Assembly (NCBI GenBank): GCA_963575745.1 | Contig: CAUYUJ010020259.1 | Span: forward strand, 525,088 to 589,087 | Reading direction: 5' to 3' | Length of the DNA stretch: 64,000 nucleotides | Origin: Prorocentrum cordatum | Taxonomy: Eukaryota > Sar > Dinophyceae > Prorocentrales > Prorocentraceae | In this document: positions 21,029 through 47,559 of the stretch, in pieces | Numbering within the stretch: the first letter of the stretch is position 1 | How the letters are laid out: each line of letters begins with the position of its first letter | Program-made: the position numbers and the translations under genes | Notes under the pieces: model-generated | The model's database searches: none | Seen by the model: only the letters and a program-made list of their open reading frames with translations | Told to the model about the DNA's origin: nothing

Positions 21029-22421
21029 TTATGCAGCTTTCGGAGGCGAGGGTCGGAGGGAGGCGAGGGCGGCCTGAGCGCGGTGAAAACGTTGCATCAG
21101 CAGGCTCTGCTGGGAGGTCAAGGGGCGAACCTTGCGCGTAAGCACGGTGTACTGGACACTCAGTTGGTCGTGTGATGCCTGGAGTTCTGCGGCTCGGCCC
21201 TGGGCAGGACGCGGAGCATGAGGCGGGCAGGCAGCAGCAGCCTTGCTGGCGAGGTGCGTGGCGAGGCGTGCGCGGCGGTCAGCGCCTCGCGTGGGCACTG
21301 GTTCGGGCTTGGGGGCGACGGCGCGCGTCGCCGCAGGGGGCCCGTCGACCGACGGGGGGGTGCCTGGCCAACGCGGCTCGGCTCGGGCGGGCGGCAGAAG
21401 GGGGGGGGCCAGGCCAGAAGCGTTGCTGGCAGCAGCAGCCGCAGTGGGAGGCCCGCTGGCCAAGTCGGCGTAGCGCTAGTGCTTGGGCGTGGTAGTGCGA
21501 GCGCCCGACCGCTGCGGGGCGACGCGGAGTGAGCCAGGGGCTCACGGAGCTGGCGGAAGCGGCTGAGCCCTGGTCCGTGTGTCGGACTCAGCAGCCGGGG
21601 CATGGGTGACCGTGGCCTGGGGCGATCGGGAATTGGTGTCCTCGTCGTTCCTGCTGCCCCCGAGGCCGAACGGGTCTCCCTCGTCATCGGGACCTGAGCC
21701 GTAGTGCAAGTCGGCGGCGACGGTGCGGTGGGGCGGTGGCGGGGCCGGCTCGCCAGTGGGCACGACTACGGTCGGTGCCCCTGGGCCGTCACCGTGGCGT
21801 GGGGCAGCAAAAGCAGTGCTGTTTGGGGGCTTTGAGCCAGGCTTATCAGATGACACGACTGCGGTCAGTGCCCCCGGGCCAGTGGCTGGGGGGCCGACGG
21901 AGGCCTGGTGGCATCGGGGCGTGGGTAGTGGGAACGCCGAAATCCTCCATGCCTCCGCCGAAACCAACTGGGTCCTCGTCTGGGTCGCTCTCGGAGTCGA
22001 CGAGGCGTTGAGCCTCCTCCCAGAGGTCGTCGAGATCTCCTGGGAGCCGCTGGTGGCCGCTGGGCGCGGCCGCCGCAGTGAACATGGAGTTGGGTTCAAG
22101 CTTGCGCAGCTGGGCGTTGGTGTAGCCCGCTCGTCTGTGAAGGAGCAGGAGAGTGCGGTGCCGTTCGCCGTAGATGGCGACAGCGACGCTATGTAGCACA
22201 ACGGCAAAGCCCTGGCGCTGTTTGGCTTTCTCGATCAGGGGAGACGGAAGGTGGTGAAGGGCGACCGCGTCGTTGGCCAGGTGGTGGGCTTGGCGGTTGG
22301 ACTCTTCCGCAATGGTGCTGAAACGGTTTTCGTTCACGCCCACGTCCTGAGGTGGCTGGTGACCCTTTCGGCCCTGAAGAGGTCTGGCTTGGCAAGGGCG
22401 CAGCGATGGATGCGGACCCAC
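21029..22421 (-). pseudogene. Possible retroelement ORF1 fragment
   Basis: Several overlapping minus-strand frames have non-repetitive composition. One (22421 to 21846) includes LLLHRRAGYTNAQLRKLEPN and an acidic DLDDLWEEAQRLVDSESDPDEDP segment. Another (21463 to 21029) ends in a helical stretch, RAAELQASHDQLSVQYTVL, of coiled-coil type. Frame changes and stops separate them. The layout resembles the nucleic-acid-binding first ORF of a non-LTR element, but I cannot identify a domain. Confidence 0.3.
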
Positions 22422-22454
22422 AGGTCGCTTTGCGCCCTGTCAAGCGGCGGTAGG

Positions 22455-22550
22455 TGGCTCGAGCGAGAACGAGAGAGAACGAGAGAGAGAGAGAGAGAAG
22501 GAGAGAACGAGCGAGAGAGGGAGAGAGAAAGACTGAGACAGAGACAGAGA

Positions 22551-22594
<44 letters not shown>

Positions 22595-22865
22595 GACAGA
22601 GAGAGCGAAACAGATAGAGCAATCCGAGAATATAGATGGCCCGTCCGCAGCACGGGACACCACCGCTTGCCCTGGAGCGCACCCGTCGAGACGCCTTTTT
22701 GCCACGAGTGCATTGGAGCCACGACAGCGTCGCCACGGCGTTGAAGGAACACAGCAAGGAAAATGCTTGCGCGCGCGAGAGAGAAAGAGAGCGACCGAGA
22801 GCGAGAAAGAGAGAGAGAGAGAGAGGGTAAGAGAGGAGAAAGAGAGAGAGAGAGAGAGAGAGAAC

Positions 22866-22901
<36 letters not shown>

Positions 22902-22930
22902 AAGAGAGAGAGACAGAGAGAGCGCGAGAT
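22455..22930. repeat. GA-rich microsatellite, two blocks
   Basis: GAGAGA runs at 22460-22620 and 22765-22930, separated by about 140 bp of ordinary sequence. Confidence 0.9.
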
Positions 22931-22934
22931 TGCG

Positions 22935-24000
22935 GGTGTGCGGGTGGTGCCACCCCGTTTTTCTGGCCTGCCGAAGTCCCTCTGCGGCGCCCGCGGGCCT
23001 GCCGCCGGCTCGCGGGGTTGGCGCCCCCCCCCCTTCCCCAGAAGAGAGCCCCCGGGGCCCGGAGGGCCGACTCTTCCTGGCGAGGGCCCCCCCCCCCCGG
23101 AGGCCGACCACTGGGCGAGCACAGCTCCCGGTCCTGCTGTTCCCAGGGCGTTGGAGGTCCGGGCCTTGGGGGTCCTCGGAGTCCACCTTGGCACATGGCG
23201 GGAAGTGCGCGCTGCGCCCCTCAAGGAGGAGGAGGAGGAGGAGGAGGAGGAGGAGGAGGAGGAGGAGGAGGAGGAGGAGGAGGGAGAGCGAGAGGAGGAA
23301 AGAAGTGCCTGGGGCAAGCTGAGCTGAGAAGTGCCCTCCTTGGAGGCCTCCCGCGAGCCGCCCAGGAGCGACCGAGAGGGCGACGGGAAAAGTCGGAGGG
23401 CGAGGTGGGCCCCCCCCGAGGAGGGGCTCCTGCGATGCTCTCCGTGTCGAGGGCACTCTGCGCAAGAGGGGGGGCCGGAGGGCACTCTGCCTGGTGCCCA
23501 CGGGCACTGTGGCGGATTCGGCACTGAGATCTTCCCAGACATCCGACGATGCGTTTTTTTCCCAATGCGTGGCCCTGGAGGTCCCGCCCCATTTCCAGGG
23601 GGTGCCATCGTGCGGGATCAGGTGCTGTAGCCTCAAAGACGGACGTCGCGCGGACGGAACAGCAGCGTAGCGTCGCAGATCTGGGCTCGCCGTCGCGCCG
23701 CTCAGGAGAGGTGGGACGTGGACCTCACAACGCTGGCGCTCGTGAACTCCTCCGCAGGCCCCGCGCGCGCAGCGGCCAGCGTAGCGGGGAGGGCAGCAGG
23801 GTGCAGCGAGGCGAGTATCGGGAGCAGGAGGTGGGGGCAGGAGGGGCAGTACGAGGGGCCTCCTCCTCCTCCTCCTCCTCCTCCTCCTCCCCCATTTTCC
23901 TCCTCCCTCCTTCTCCGCCTCCGCCTCCTCCTCCTCCGCCTCCTCCTCCTCCTCCTCCGCGCACGTTCCTTGCGTTTCTGCGCGCAGCCAAGTTTCGGAC
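22935..24000. other. GC-rich sequence with GGA and CTC blocks
   Basis: GGA run at 23225-23285 and CTC run at 23862-23960. Between them nothing is recognised as a gene. Confidence 0.6.
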
Positions 24001-24009
24001 GGGACTTGC

Positions 24010-24345
24010 GAATGCAAGCGAGAGCGCCACTTTCAGGCCAACTCTGCGCGGTGTTTGGGAGTGCGATATTATACCCGCTCGCGCACGACCACGCTGTAAA
24101 CGAGTTGGCGAAATAACAATCTGCTCCACGCCCAAGCGGGAGCGCAACTCTCAGGCTAAATGTGCGCGGCGCTGAGGCGAGAGCGACTGTTCGCCCACTC
24201 CCGCGCGACCCTGGCGCCAAAAACTGGCGAGCGCAACATGTGCGCCGCGCCCAGGTCGGAGCGCCACTTTCAAATATGCGCCGCGCTGAGGGGAGAGCGA
24301 CATTCCGCTCTCCCGAGCGCGATGTGCGCCACGTGGCATTCCCGA
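24010..24345. repeat. Degenerate repeat with GCGAGAGCG motif
   Basis: Recurring short blocks such as GCGGGAGCGCAACTCTCAGG, AATGTGCGCGGCGCTGAGGC and CGAGCGCAACATGTGCGCC at roughly 60-80-bp spacing. The ATGTGCGCGGCGCTNAGGCG core also occurs in the array at 62190-62430, so the two are related. Confidence 0.65.
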
Positions 24346-24449
24346 CGCGCGCGTTAGCAACGTAGACCATAAACGTCGGCGTTGAGTCTTCAGAACGTAG
24401 ACTTTGTGTGTATGTGTGTGTGTGTGTTTTTGTTGGCTGGACTGCAATA

Positions 24450-24720
24450 TCCGCTTGGAACCCCTATCGGCTGGCTAGATGGCGTATTCAGGTTCTTCTT
24501 CGGGACGTCGGTACGATCGAAATGGGTACAGAAAGAATGGGGACCAAGAGTGGCAGCAGTTCCTGCCCATTTTGAACTGGGTTTGCTGTCGGTGCCGCCG
24601 CGGGCCTGTTCTATTGGAGAAGACCGCCTGCCCAGCAGCGGCCGCTGTCGGTGTTGGACAGCAGCAATTGCTATGCATCGTGCCCCGTTTCCCTGTACAT
24701 GTTTTCGGGCGTCCAGATAT
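24450..24720 (+). repeat. Family O dispersed repeat, copy 1
   Basis: Shares about 240 bp with 40050-40325. Common blocks are GTATTCAGG near the start, CGATCGAAATGGGTAC, GACCGCCTGCCCAGCAGCGG and GCATCGTGCCC. A TG run precedes it at 24405-24430. Confidence 0.65.
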
Positions 24721-24784
24721 CTAGCAGCCTCTTGTCCATATCGCGTCGGCCCGAGGGCAGCCCGAGGCGTCCGCTCAACTCACC

Positions 24785-24908
24785 AAGCGCGTTCCACTAC
24801 TCGCAAAGTGCATACTCAAACACGTATCGCCTAGATGTAATGGATCGTGGATCCCCCGCGGCCGATCCAGGCCATTTGCGAGTTGTTACTCTGTGCGAGT
24901 AGTGAAAG
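24785..24908 (+). repeat. Family D element, copy 2
   Basis: Inverted ends: GCGTTCCACTACTCGCAAAG on the left and CTCTGTGCGAGTAGTG on the right. The middle contains GATCCAGGCCATTTGCGAG, shared with the other copies. Confidence 0.75.
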
Positions 24909-24959
24909 CATTTGTCTATCAACCGCCGCCCGCTGGGGCCGCCCGCTACCATAGGTAGG

Positions 24960-25190
24960 ACCGGGGAGAAGGGAGGATGGGGAGGCCCTTCTCCTCCTCG
25001 TCTTCCTCCTCCTCCGCCTCCTCCTCCTCTGCCTCCTCCTCCTCCTCCTCCGCCTCCCTCTCCTAACTGCCTGTGGTCGTGGTGATTGAACATCGGCTCG
25101 CGAGGATCCTCGAGGATCGAGGATCCTCGAGGCTCGAGGGAGGGTCCAGCGTGGCGATCCGGGTCTTCTGGCGTGCTTCGTTTTTTGTTG
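24960..25190. repeat. CTC/GCC microsatellite and BamHI-like palindrome
   Basis: CTC/TCC run at 24990-25065, then a compact set of palindromes around GAGGATCCTCGAGGATCGAG (25099-25136). Confidence 0.7.
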
Positions 25191-25970
25191 TTGTTGTTGC
25201 TGCTGTTGTTGAACATTATTAATTCTAAAGAATAATTATTGTTGGGCCCCCTGGTGCGCGCCCCCCCCGCCGCGCCTAGGCCGCAGCTACATTTTCATCA
25301 TTTTCGTGAGGAAGCCTCAGGTAATTCGAGTTGATCAAGATCCGGTTGTTTTGTTGTAATCCGTTTTCCCTTGCAAAAAACACTATAAAATGACATTTCT
25401 TGTTCTAATATAATCAAATTTCAAGAATCCCTTGCAAAAAATAAGGTAAAGTGGACATTCGCGCGCGCAAGACGAAATCCTTCCAAAAGCTTAGTGTTCG
25501 GAGCGATTTTAACATAAAAACATCAAAAAACCAATGGTTTTTCAACAAAAAAATGTCAAAATCTCATCCCGCGCGCTCTTGCGGATTCGTAGGAAACCCA
25601 ACACTTTTTAAACATTTCTGTCAAACGGGCTTTTGCGAGCAACTTTTTCGAACTTCTGCGACAACGGTTGCGCACCTGCCAGGGCCATCATCCCTGTCAA
25701 ATAATACCATGCGGGACAGATTCGTTTTTTTGCGGGACATACACCGCCCCGAATAAGTGACCAAGTTCTGTGGGTGTGTACCCCACGCCAGTGTAGTAGC
25801 CACGGTCGTCCGCACGCCACGAAGTGAAGTGTCCCAACGTCATAGGGCGGGAAGCTGGGTTTGGGTGGTCGCGAAGAGTCGTTTGGATATTTGGTAGAGC
25901 TTGTAATGCCCCCCCACGAAGTGGGGGTATTGCCTGGTGTCGTATGAAAACCCTGGCACTGGGGAGAACA
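25190..25970. other. AT-rich island, origin unknown
   Basis: Composition changes sharply: TTG runs, A and T tracts and an AT-rich body (about 25340-25620), with GC-rich sequence on both sides. Frames on both strands are short. It does not resemble the retrotransposons in this window. Possibilities include an AT-rich element, captured organelle DNA or a matrix-attachment-like region; nothing visible decides. Confidence 0.45.
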
Positions 25971-25984
25971 CCACGCGTTCGGGT

Positions 25985-25990
25985 AAAATG

Positions 25991-26066
<76 letters not shown>

Positions 26067-26070
26067 CTGG

Positions 26071-26127
<57 letters not shown>

Positions 26128-26128
26128 G
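25985..26128. repeat. TTG/TGC trinucleotide microsatellite
   Basis: A TTG run interrupted by CTG units in the middle, ending in a short TG run. Confidence 0.95.
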
Positions 26129-26329
26129 TGTGTGTGTGATCTGGTCGAGGCCCATCAGCTCTGCCGCGCAGCGATGCCCGCCGCGTCGGCCCCGGCCGCC
26201 GCCCGCCGCCTCGGCGTGCTGTGCGGGCACGCCGGGGCCGCCGCCGCGGAGGGCGGGCCGCCGGCGGCGCCCGCCGCGGCGGCCGCGTGGCCCGCGGCCG
26301 CCGCCGGCGGTCTTCGGAGACGAAGCGTC

Positions 26330-26482
26330 ACCGAGGGCCTTCCGCTGCTCGCAAAGTGCCTACTTGCAAACGTCCGAAGAACATGTGTTTTCCTCGGTGT
26401 GCAATATCGCGGATTCCCCGCGGCGGATCCAGGCCATTTGCGAGCAGCTACTCTGCGAGTAGTGGAACGCGCCTGTCTAAAG
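26330..26482 (+). repeat. Family D element, copy 3
   Basis: Ends are inverted: TTCCGCTGCTCGCAAAGTG and CTCTGCGAGTAGTGGAACG. It directly abuts the family E copy on its right. Confidence 0.8.
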
Positions 26483-26490
26483 AGGTCGAG

Positions 26491-26653
26491 GCTTTAAGTC
26501 GAGCGTTTCCCTCTACAGGAGGAATGTTCAAGAGTGGTTGAACAATAGTCTGGAGACGATTTTTTCTGCTAATTCTGGCTATTTCGCAAACTGTTTTACT
26601 ACCGTTCGTTTTTCCTGCGAAATTCGCCTGGAGGAGGACATGCCCGACCTGAG
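26491..26653. repeat. Family E element, copy 2
   Basis: Left end TTAAGTCGAGCGTTTCCC followed by CTCTACAGGAGG. Right end GGAGGAGGACATGCCCGACC. It sits between a family D copy and a family A copy with only a few bases between them. Confidence 0.8.
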
Positions 26654-26658
26654 TCTAG

Positions 26659-26763
26659 GCCTCCCAGGTGGGGTCCGAGTAGGTGGGGTTGGAGGATCGC
26701 GCCGCATCGCCGATGTATCGCGATCCTCCGACCCCATCCACTCGGATCCCGTCTGGGAGGCCT
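26659..26763. repeat. Family A element, copy 2 (short)
   Basis: Only about 105 bp. The two arms (GCCTCCCAGGTGGGGTCCGAG and CTCGGATCCCGTCTGGGAGG) are almost directly joined through GCATCGCCGATG. Confidence 0.8.
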
Positions 26764-26944
26764 CTACGAGTCTAGCGTTCGATCTTGGACCCCTTTGTGC
26801 AACGTGACCGTCCGGTTCTCGCGCCGAAGGCCGCCGGTGACCGCTGGACGCCGTCGAAGTCCGCCGACGAGCGTCAGAAGACCGCCGAAGACCGCCGAAG
26901 ACTGTCCAAGGCCCATGGGTGGCAAGGGGTCCATGGTCAAACAC

Positions 26945-27130
26945 GTAGCGCAGAAAACGCAGTAACTGTTGGAGGTCCGCGCGGGTGTCTCGGATCAGTG
27001 CTGGGCCCCCTCGGCGACGCCTCCGGCGTCGCCCCTGGTGCGCTCTCCGCGCGCCAGGGAGGGGGGTCCAGGGCCGATCCGAGAAGTCCGCGCAGACCTC
27101 CGACGGTCTCTATGCTCTGTGCTTGTGTAT
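26945..27130. repeat. Family P element, copy 2
   Basis: Arms GGAGGTCCGCGCGGGTGTC and GAAGTCCGCGCAGACCTCC surround a GCGACGCCTCCGGCGTCGC hairpin. It ends about 27 bp before the first recognised exon of the beta-glucosidase gene, where its right end runs into the pyrimidine tract of the splice acceptor. Confidence 0.8.
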
Positions 27131-27156
27131 AGCTTCCCTCTGCTATTTTCCTCCAG

Positions 27157-42188
<15,032 letters not shown>

Positions 42189-42189
42189 G

Positions 42190-43039
42190 CAGCACCCACG
42201 CGGCGCAGTGCGGCACGAACGCCAGCATCAAGCTGGAGGCCGAATTGCGCCGCTCCGCCCGCCGTCCGCGGAGCTGTGGAGGGCGCTCCAGGGTGGGCCT
42301 CGTCTGCGAGGGATCGGGAGGGTGATCTCTCGCCCTCGGCGGCGGCAGGCTGGTGGAAGCCAGAGAAGGTGCGCGCCTGCGGGGTGCCTGAAAGTGTGCG
42401 TGGATGTCGAGGCACGTGGTGTGACTACATAGACTTGTGTGGCCGTGCCTGCGTACGAAGGCCTGTGGAGTAATGCCCCTGGCGATTAACAAATTATGGC
42501 CCCCTTCCCTTCCCTGCGGGGCTGATGGATAGACCCCGCGGGGCGCGACACTTATACCAAAGAAGCACGCGCGCCAGGGCTCGGAGATCTCGGGGAACCA
42601 CCGCGCTGCGGATGATGGCAAACGGCATGAACGAGGAGGAGGATGGGGAGGATGAGCAGGAGGAGGAGGAGGAGGAGGAGGAGGAGGAGGAGGAGGAGGA
42701 GGAGGAGGAGAGGAGGAAGGAGGAGGAGGAGGAGGAGGGAGGGAGGAGGAGGAGGAGGAGGAGGAGGAGGAGAGGGAGGAGAGGAGGATGAGGAGGAGGA
42801 GGAGGAGGAGGGGGAGGAGGAGGAGGAGGAGGAGGAGGAGGAGGAGGAGGAGGAGGAGGAGGAGGAGGAGGAGGAGGAAGAGAAGGACGAATAGGAGGAT
42901 GAGCAGGATGAAGGATGAGGAGGATGAGAAGGATGAGGAGGAAGAGGAGGAGAAGGAGGAGGATGAGGAGGAGGAGGAGGAGGACAAGGAAGAGGAGGAG
43001 GAGGAGGAGGAGGAGGAAAAGGAGGATGAGGAGGAGGAA

Positions 43040-43074
<35 letters not shown>

Positions 43075-43190
43075 AGAGGATGAGGAGGGGGAAAATGAGG
43101 AGGAGGAATCGGAGGAGGAGGAGGAGGAGGAGGAGGAGGAAGAAAATGAGGAAAAGGACGAGGAGCAGGACGAGGAGGACCGATTCCATC
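42190..43190. repeat. 3' flank and long GGA/GAG microsatellite
   Basis: 42190-42620 has no recognised gene. From 42625 to about 43185 the sequence is almost entirely GGA, GAG and GATGAG units, one of the longest purine tracts in the window. Confidence 0.85.
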
Positions 43191-44735
43191 GCAGCGACGG
43201 GGGTTCCGCTCGATTGCGAAACAGGGAAATAACCCGGCGGTGGCGGCGCCGACGGTCCCTGCTTCTGCGGCCCCTCCTCCCGCCCCCCCCTTCGCCCAGT
43301 CTGTGCCGTTTCTGTCGCCTTCTCGTTGGCGGCCGTGCGTCGGTGCTAATCACTGGCGCCGCCGCCGTGTGTTCCAACTTGGCGGGCGCCACCCCCGCGA
43401 TTCGCCCGAGCAGGGACATTTTTGGATCGCGCGCCCCCCACGGATTTGTTAATCACAAGCCGACATTTCACGGGGTCGTTGTGGTGCGCGCAGATGCTGT
43501 GGCGCACCCAGGCGACGGGTTTTACAGCCGCCGTGCATGTGTGATGTTCAGAGGCGCAGATGCATAGGCGTGTGATTTTGGTGTGCACGCGCACGCGCGC
43601 GCGTTTTTGTTTTTTTTTTTTTTTGTGTGTGTGTGTGTGTGTTTGTGTTTCTTCTTTTCGTTGCAAACAAAATAAACACGCGTTTGAACTGCACGAGGGC
43701 ACGCGGGCCTTGCAGTGTCCACCGGTCAGGCAGTTCCACAGTTCGACTTGCAACGCGCAAGTTGAAGGTTGTTTTTTGTGGTGCGCGCAGACGTATGATG
43801 GTGGCGTCCATGATAGGTCAAGCCTGTGTGCGGCCTGCCTGTGTGAAAGCATGCCTATAATTGTTATGCGCGCGTGCCTCTGGTGTGTCATTGCTGCACA
43901 CATGCGGGGACGTTTGCGTTTGTGGCCACCTCCAGGCTTGCACATTTATCGCATGGGCGCCGCCTGTCAGTTCCACCCCGGTCTTCTCGTTATTGCCACC
44001 CCCGTCCCACGTTGCACTCGCGCCACGGGGGATACCCAGAAACTTCATCCCACGCGCTTTCCCTCCCCAGGCAAGTGGGATCGTCGGATACCCGGCTGAA
44101 GAAGATCATGGTTGACGTGATGGGGATGTTTCGCGATCGAAGGATGCTCGGCGTCACGCCCAGTTCCACAGCTTGGCCACAGCCAGACGAGAGACCCGCG
44201 CAGTCCTGTTCTCAGTGGGCGCTGCTTGGGAGGCGTGCGCCCCGGTGGGCTTTTGCAGCTGCGCAAGTAGAGGGTCCCTGGAGCGCCTGCCTTGGGCACG
44301 GGCGATCAGCTTGCAGGCGCTGGCCTGGAAGGCGGCAGACGCTTTCCACACCGAGGCAAAGGGGCGAAAAACCTGCAGCCCCAGCGGGAGGGACGGCGGT
44401 CGCACCCTGGGGCGCCCCCCGCGCCGAAGCCTGCTTTTCGGGCGGTTCCTGCATCGAGGCCCCGCGGCTGGAGGGCTGCGGCGCAGGATCCAGTGCACCT
44501 TCTGTGGTCGCCGAGGCGCGTGTCTCAGGGGGCCTCCTGCTGCGATGCCCCGGCGCGCGAAAAGGGCTGCGATGCAGGCGCCCCCGGACCCAGGCAGGAT
44601 CCAATGCGTGACCCCATTGTGTGCTGCGTGGTGGGGGGGGGGGGGGGGGGGCGAAACCCTCGACTATGACTATCCCTTGCCCTGCGCACTTGCCAGGCGG
44701 GCGACGGGGGGGGGGAGAAAGGGAGAGGGGGGGGA
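43190..44735. other. No gene recognised
   Basis: Contains a T15-TG run at 43605-43650 and alternating CG/TG-rich sequence. A G run lies at 44631-44650. Open frames on both strands show no domain. The sequence near 43560-44100 is moderately TG-rich. Confidence 0.45.
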
Positions 44736-44850
44736 GGACGACATCTGCTGCATGCAGCTGTTTTCGGCCCCGCCTCCACGCCCTTTCCTCGATGTGCGTG
44801 TTCTTCCGGCGCCGGGAGGCGGGAGGCGCCGGGATACGCAGCTGCGCGAA
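44735..44850 (+). repeat. Dispersed 140-bp repeat, second copy
   Basis: Counterpart of 39630-39765, through CTGCTGCATGCAGCTG and CCGGCGCCGGGAGGCG. The GGGAGGC block is doubled here. Confidence 0.65.
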
Positions 44851-44854
44851 CTGG

Positions 44855-45775
44855 GTCCTCCAGTCCCTCTCTTTGTTGCCTCGCCCCGCTCGTCCGAGCC
44901 GAGAGGTGTGCCGCTCCGCTCTCGGCCCCCCCGCCCCGGAGGGGAGCCCGAGGAGCTGATTCGGTGGGCTCCTTTCTCCGTGTGGGCCTCTGGACGCGGT
45001 CGGCCTCTGGACGCGGTCGGCGCTTTCGAAGCGGTGGTGGCCCGAGGGCCCAGCCTTCTGAGAATGCAGGGGGCTCCTCAGAACCCCCTTTTTGCCGTCT
45101 AAGAAGCCTTCTGAGGAGCTTCCGAGCATCCAGTCCCTCATGAGAGACACCCTGCCTTCAAGAGTGCCGCGCCAATCGCCCTTTTCCCTCCTGCGCGCCG
45201 CCCAAATCCTGGCCCTGCACCGTCTTGAGGTTGCTCTGGGGGGTGTTGTGCAGCTGCGCCAGTCATGAAGAGATCTTCCCTTCACGTTTCTGGCCTGGCG
45301 CTGCTTCGACAACCGCATGAAGCTGGCCCGCTTGGAAACGTCTTCACGCGCGTGCACGAGGTTCCGCTCACGAGGCAAGTTCGGTGTTCTCTCCAGATGT
45401 GGCAACAAAAGCTGGCCTATGTCTCTTGGGATGATCCGTGCTCAGTCGCAGCCACGGCTATACCAGGCAGCTGGATCTCGGAGGGAGTGGCAGCGACTCC
45501 ACCACCATCGCCGCCAGGCCACTTCCAGCGAGGAGGTCCACGATGCCTCCCCGAGCTGGAGAACCTGGATGTCTCGAGAGGGGAGCCGCAAGACGGGGGG
45601 ACCACACCCCCAGGAGGGCCCTCCCTGGCTACTCGCGCTGGTGGTGGTCTTGCCCGACGTGGCCGAGAGCTGGATCGGATGCTGGCGGGTGAGATCGAAG
45701 ATCGCCGCGACCTGCGATGACGTGCCAGCCAGGGCTGATTAGGGCCACGTCGGGGGGAGAAAGGCCTCCCGTCTC
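44855..45775. other. No gene recognised
   Basis: Includes a diverged family C fragment at 45055-45125 (CAGCCTTCTGAGAATGCAGG). Two plus-strand frames (45265-45742) stay open but lack recognisable domains. Confidence 0.4.
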
Positions 45776-45779
45776 GCGG

Positions 45780-45985
45780 GGGCGCGCGGGGTTGTCCCGG
45801 GGGTTGTCCCGTGGGCTGTCCCGTGGTTGTCCGTCGGGTTGTCTTGCGGGTTGTCCCGTGGTTGTCCCTTGGTTGTTCCGTGTGGCGTCCTGAGGGTTGT
45901 CCCGCGGTTGTCCCGTCCTGTGGGTTGTCCCTTGGGTTCTCCTTCCCGTTGATCGTCCCCCGGATTGTTCCATGTGCTGTCCTGT
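45780..45985. repeat. GGTTGTCCCGTGGTTGTCC minisatellite
   Basis: Units of roughly 10 bases (GGTTGTCCCGT and variants), about 20 copies, gradually diverging to the right. Confidence 0.85.
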
Positions 45986-46029
45986 GGCTGTCATATAGTT
46001 CTCCCAGGGGACAGGCGCATCGTGACGCA

Positions 46030-46405
46030 TATACCATTGCCAACGACACGTAGATCGAATTGCACAGCGAAGTGCAGTTCGGAATGCAAATTTGGAATGC
46101 CGTCGAAGTGTAGACACAACTGAACATTGAGCTGTAGTTGAAAAAGTACATCGACATTCAAGTTACAAAACAATCGGCATGTGCATCGGAAAGCAGATCG
46201 GTATGAACGTCAGGGTGGACATCCAATTGCAATTCGACATGCTAATCGAACATGTAGCCCAGACTGCAGATCGAAATCTAATCTACATACCACTGACACG
46301 CACATTGAATACACATCCGCATTGAATCGACACGCAAGTCATACGACAGATCCAAGTGCAGATCCAGCTGCAACCGACATGCAGATCGACGTGCGAGTCC
46401 AACTC
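46030..46405. repeat. Degenerate ~12-bp satellite
   Basis: Loosely repeated CATGCAGATCGA / CGACATGCAAAT units over about 370 bp, with lower GC than the surroundings. Too diverged to give an exact copy number. Confidence 0.6.
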
Positions 46406-46539
46406 CGTCATCCCCCGAAGGGTTACTTCTGTGGCACGCGTGGCCGCGTGTCTCTCCAGCGCCCGGCCCTCCCCTGGACCGCCGCGCCTCCGCACGTCCT
46501 CGTCCAGTGCAGGGGCTCCGCCCGTCCCGCGTGTGTGTG

Positions 46540-46815
46540 TGTGTGTGTGCGAGGGGGGGGATAGCCCTGCACCTCGAGAGGCGGGGAGCGGGCTTCGCAG
46601 AGCCCCCCCCCCCCCCCCCCCCCCCCCCCCGCCTCCTCGTCCTCTCCTCCTCTCCTCCTCTCCTCCCTCCTCCTCCTCCTCCTCCTCCTCCTCCTCCTCC
46701 TCCTCCTCCTCCTCCTCCTCCTCCTCCTCCTCCTCCACCTCCTCCTCCCTCCTCCTCCTCCTCCTCCTCCTCCTCCTCCTCCTCCTCCTCCTCCTCCTCC
46801 TCCTCCCTCCTCCCC
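46540..46815. repeat. TG run, C run and long CTC microsatellite
   Basis: TG at 46530-46550, a 27-base C run at 46604-46630, then CTC/TCC units to 46810. Confidence 0.9.
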
Positions 46816-47054
46816 CCCTCCTCCTCCCCGGCGCCCTCCCGGACGTCCGCCGTGGAGGGCCGGCCCCCCCAGCGGCGCCCCCCCCCGGGCCCCCCGTGCG
46901 CGCCGCCGACCTCCCTCCGCCGCCGCGTCGTCCGCCGCAGCTGCCGCCGCTTGTCGTCGCTTTTTTTCCGCGTCTGCGTCCACTGCTCGCGAGCGTCCCC
47001 GCCCGTGGAGCGGACAATCGGAGGCGACGATAAGGGGCGAGTACGGTAGGTTTG

Positions 47055-47185
47055 CGTCGTGTCGACCAGCGGCGACCCCAGCGCGGGCGTTCAAGGTTGA
47101 ACGCCGACGGCGGCCCAGAATCGGTCGATGTTGAACGATCGGACGTTGCGGAGACGGCCGATCGTTCAAGGTTGAACGATTCAGC
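47055..47185. repeat. Clustered GTTCAAGGTTGAAC palindromes
   Basis: The 14-base palindrome occurs at about 47089 and 47165, with a variant GATGTTGAACGATC between. The flanks at 46815-47055 and 47190-47385 contain no recognised gene. Confidence 0.65.
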
Positions 47186-47387
47186 GCGGTGTCAGGAACC
47201 AACGCCAGGGTCGACACGGCACGGACCTGCAGTAGCCCAAGGGGGAGCAACACATGTATCCAGGGGCGCCGATGACCCTTCGGCGAGGCTCCCGGGCGAA
47301 TAGGTGTAGTGCCCGCCCCTGGGCTGTTCGCCCCTATGGTCGCCGCCGAGACAAAGGTCCGACCTCCATCCTTCGAAGGAAAGAAAC

Positions 47388-47550
47388 GCCCTCAACACAA
47401 GCTTTTGGCGCTCCGCGCGGGTGTCTTGGATCGGCCCCCTGGCGGCGTCTCCGGGGCCGCCCCTGGCGCGCTCCGCGCGCCAGGGAGGGGGGCCCAGCGC
47501 AGATCCAAGAAATCCGCTCGGAACGCCACCAGCTTATGTTCATGCCGTGT
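47388..47550. repeat. Family P element upstream of the AdoMet synthetase
   Basis: Arms CAAGCTTTTGGCGCTCCGCG and GAACGCCACCAGCTTATG, with a GGCGCGCTCCGCGCGCC hairpin. Confidence 0.85.
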
Positions 47551-47559
47551 TTTCTTCCT

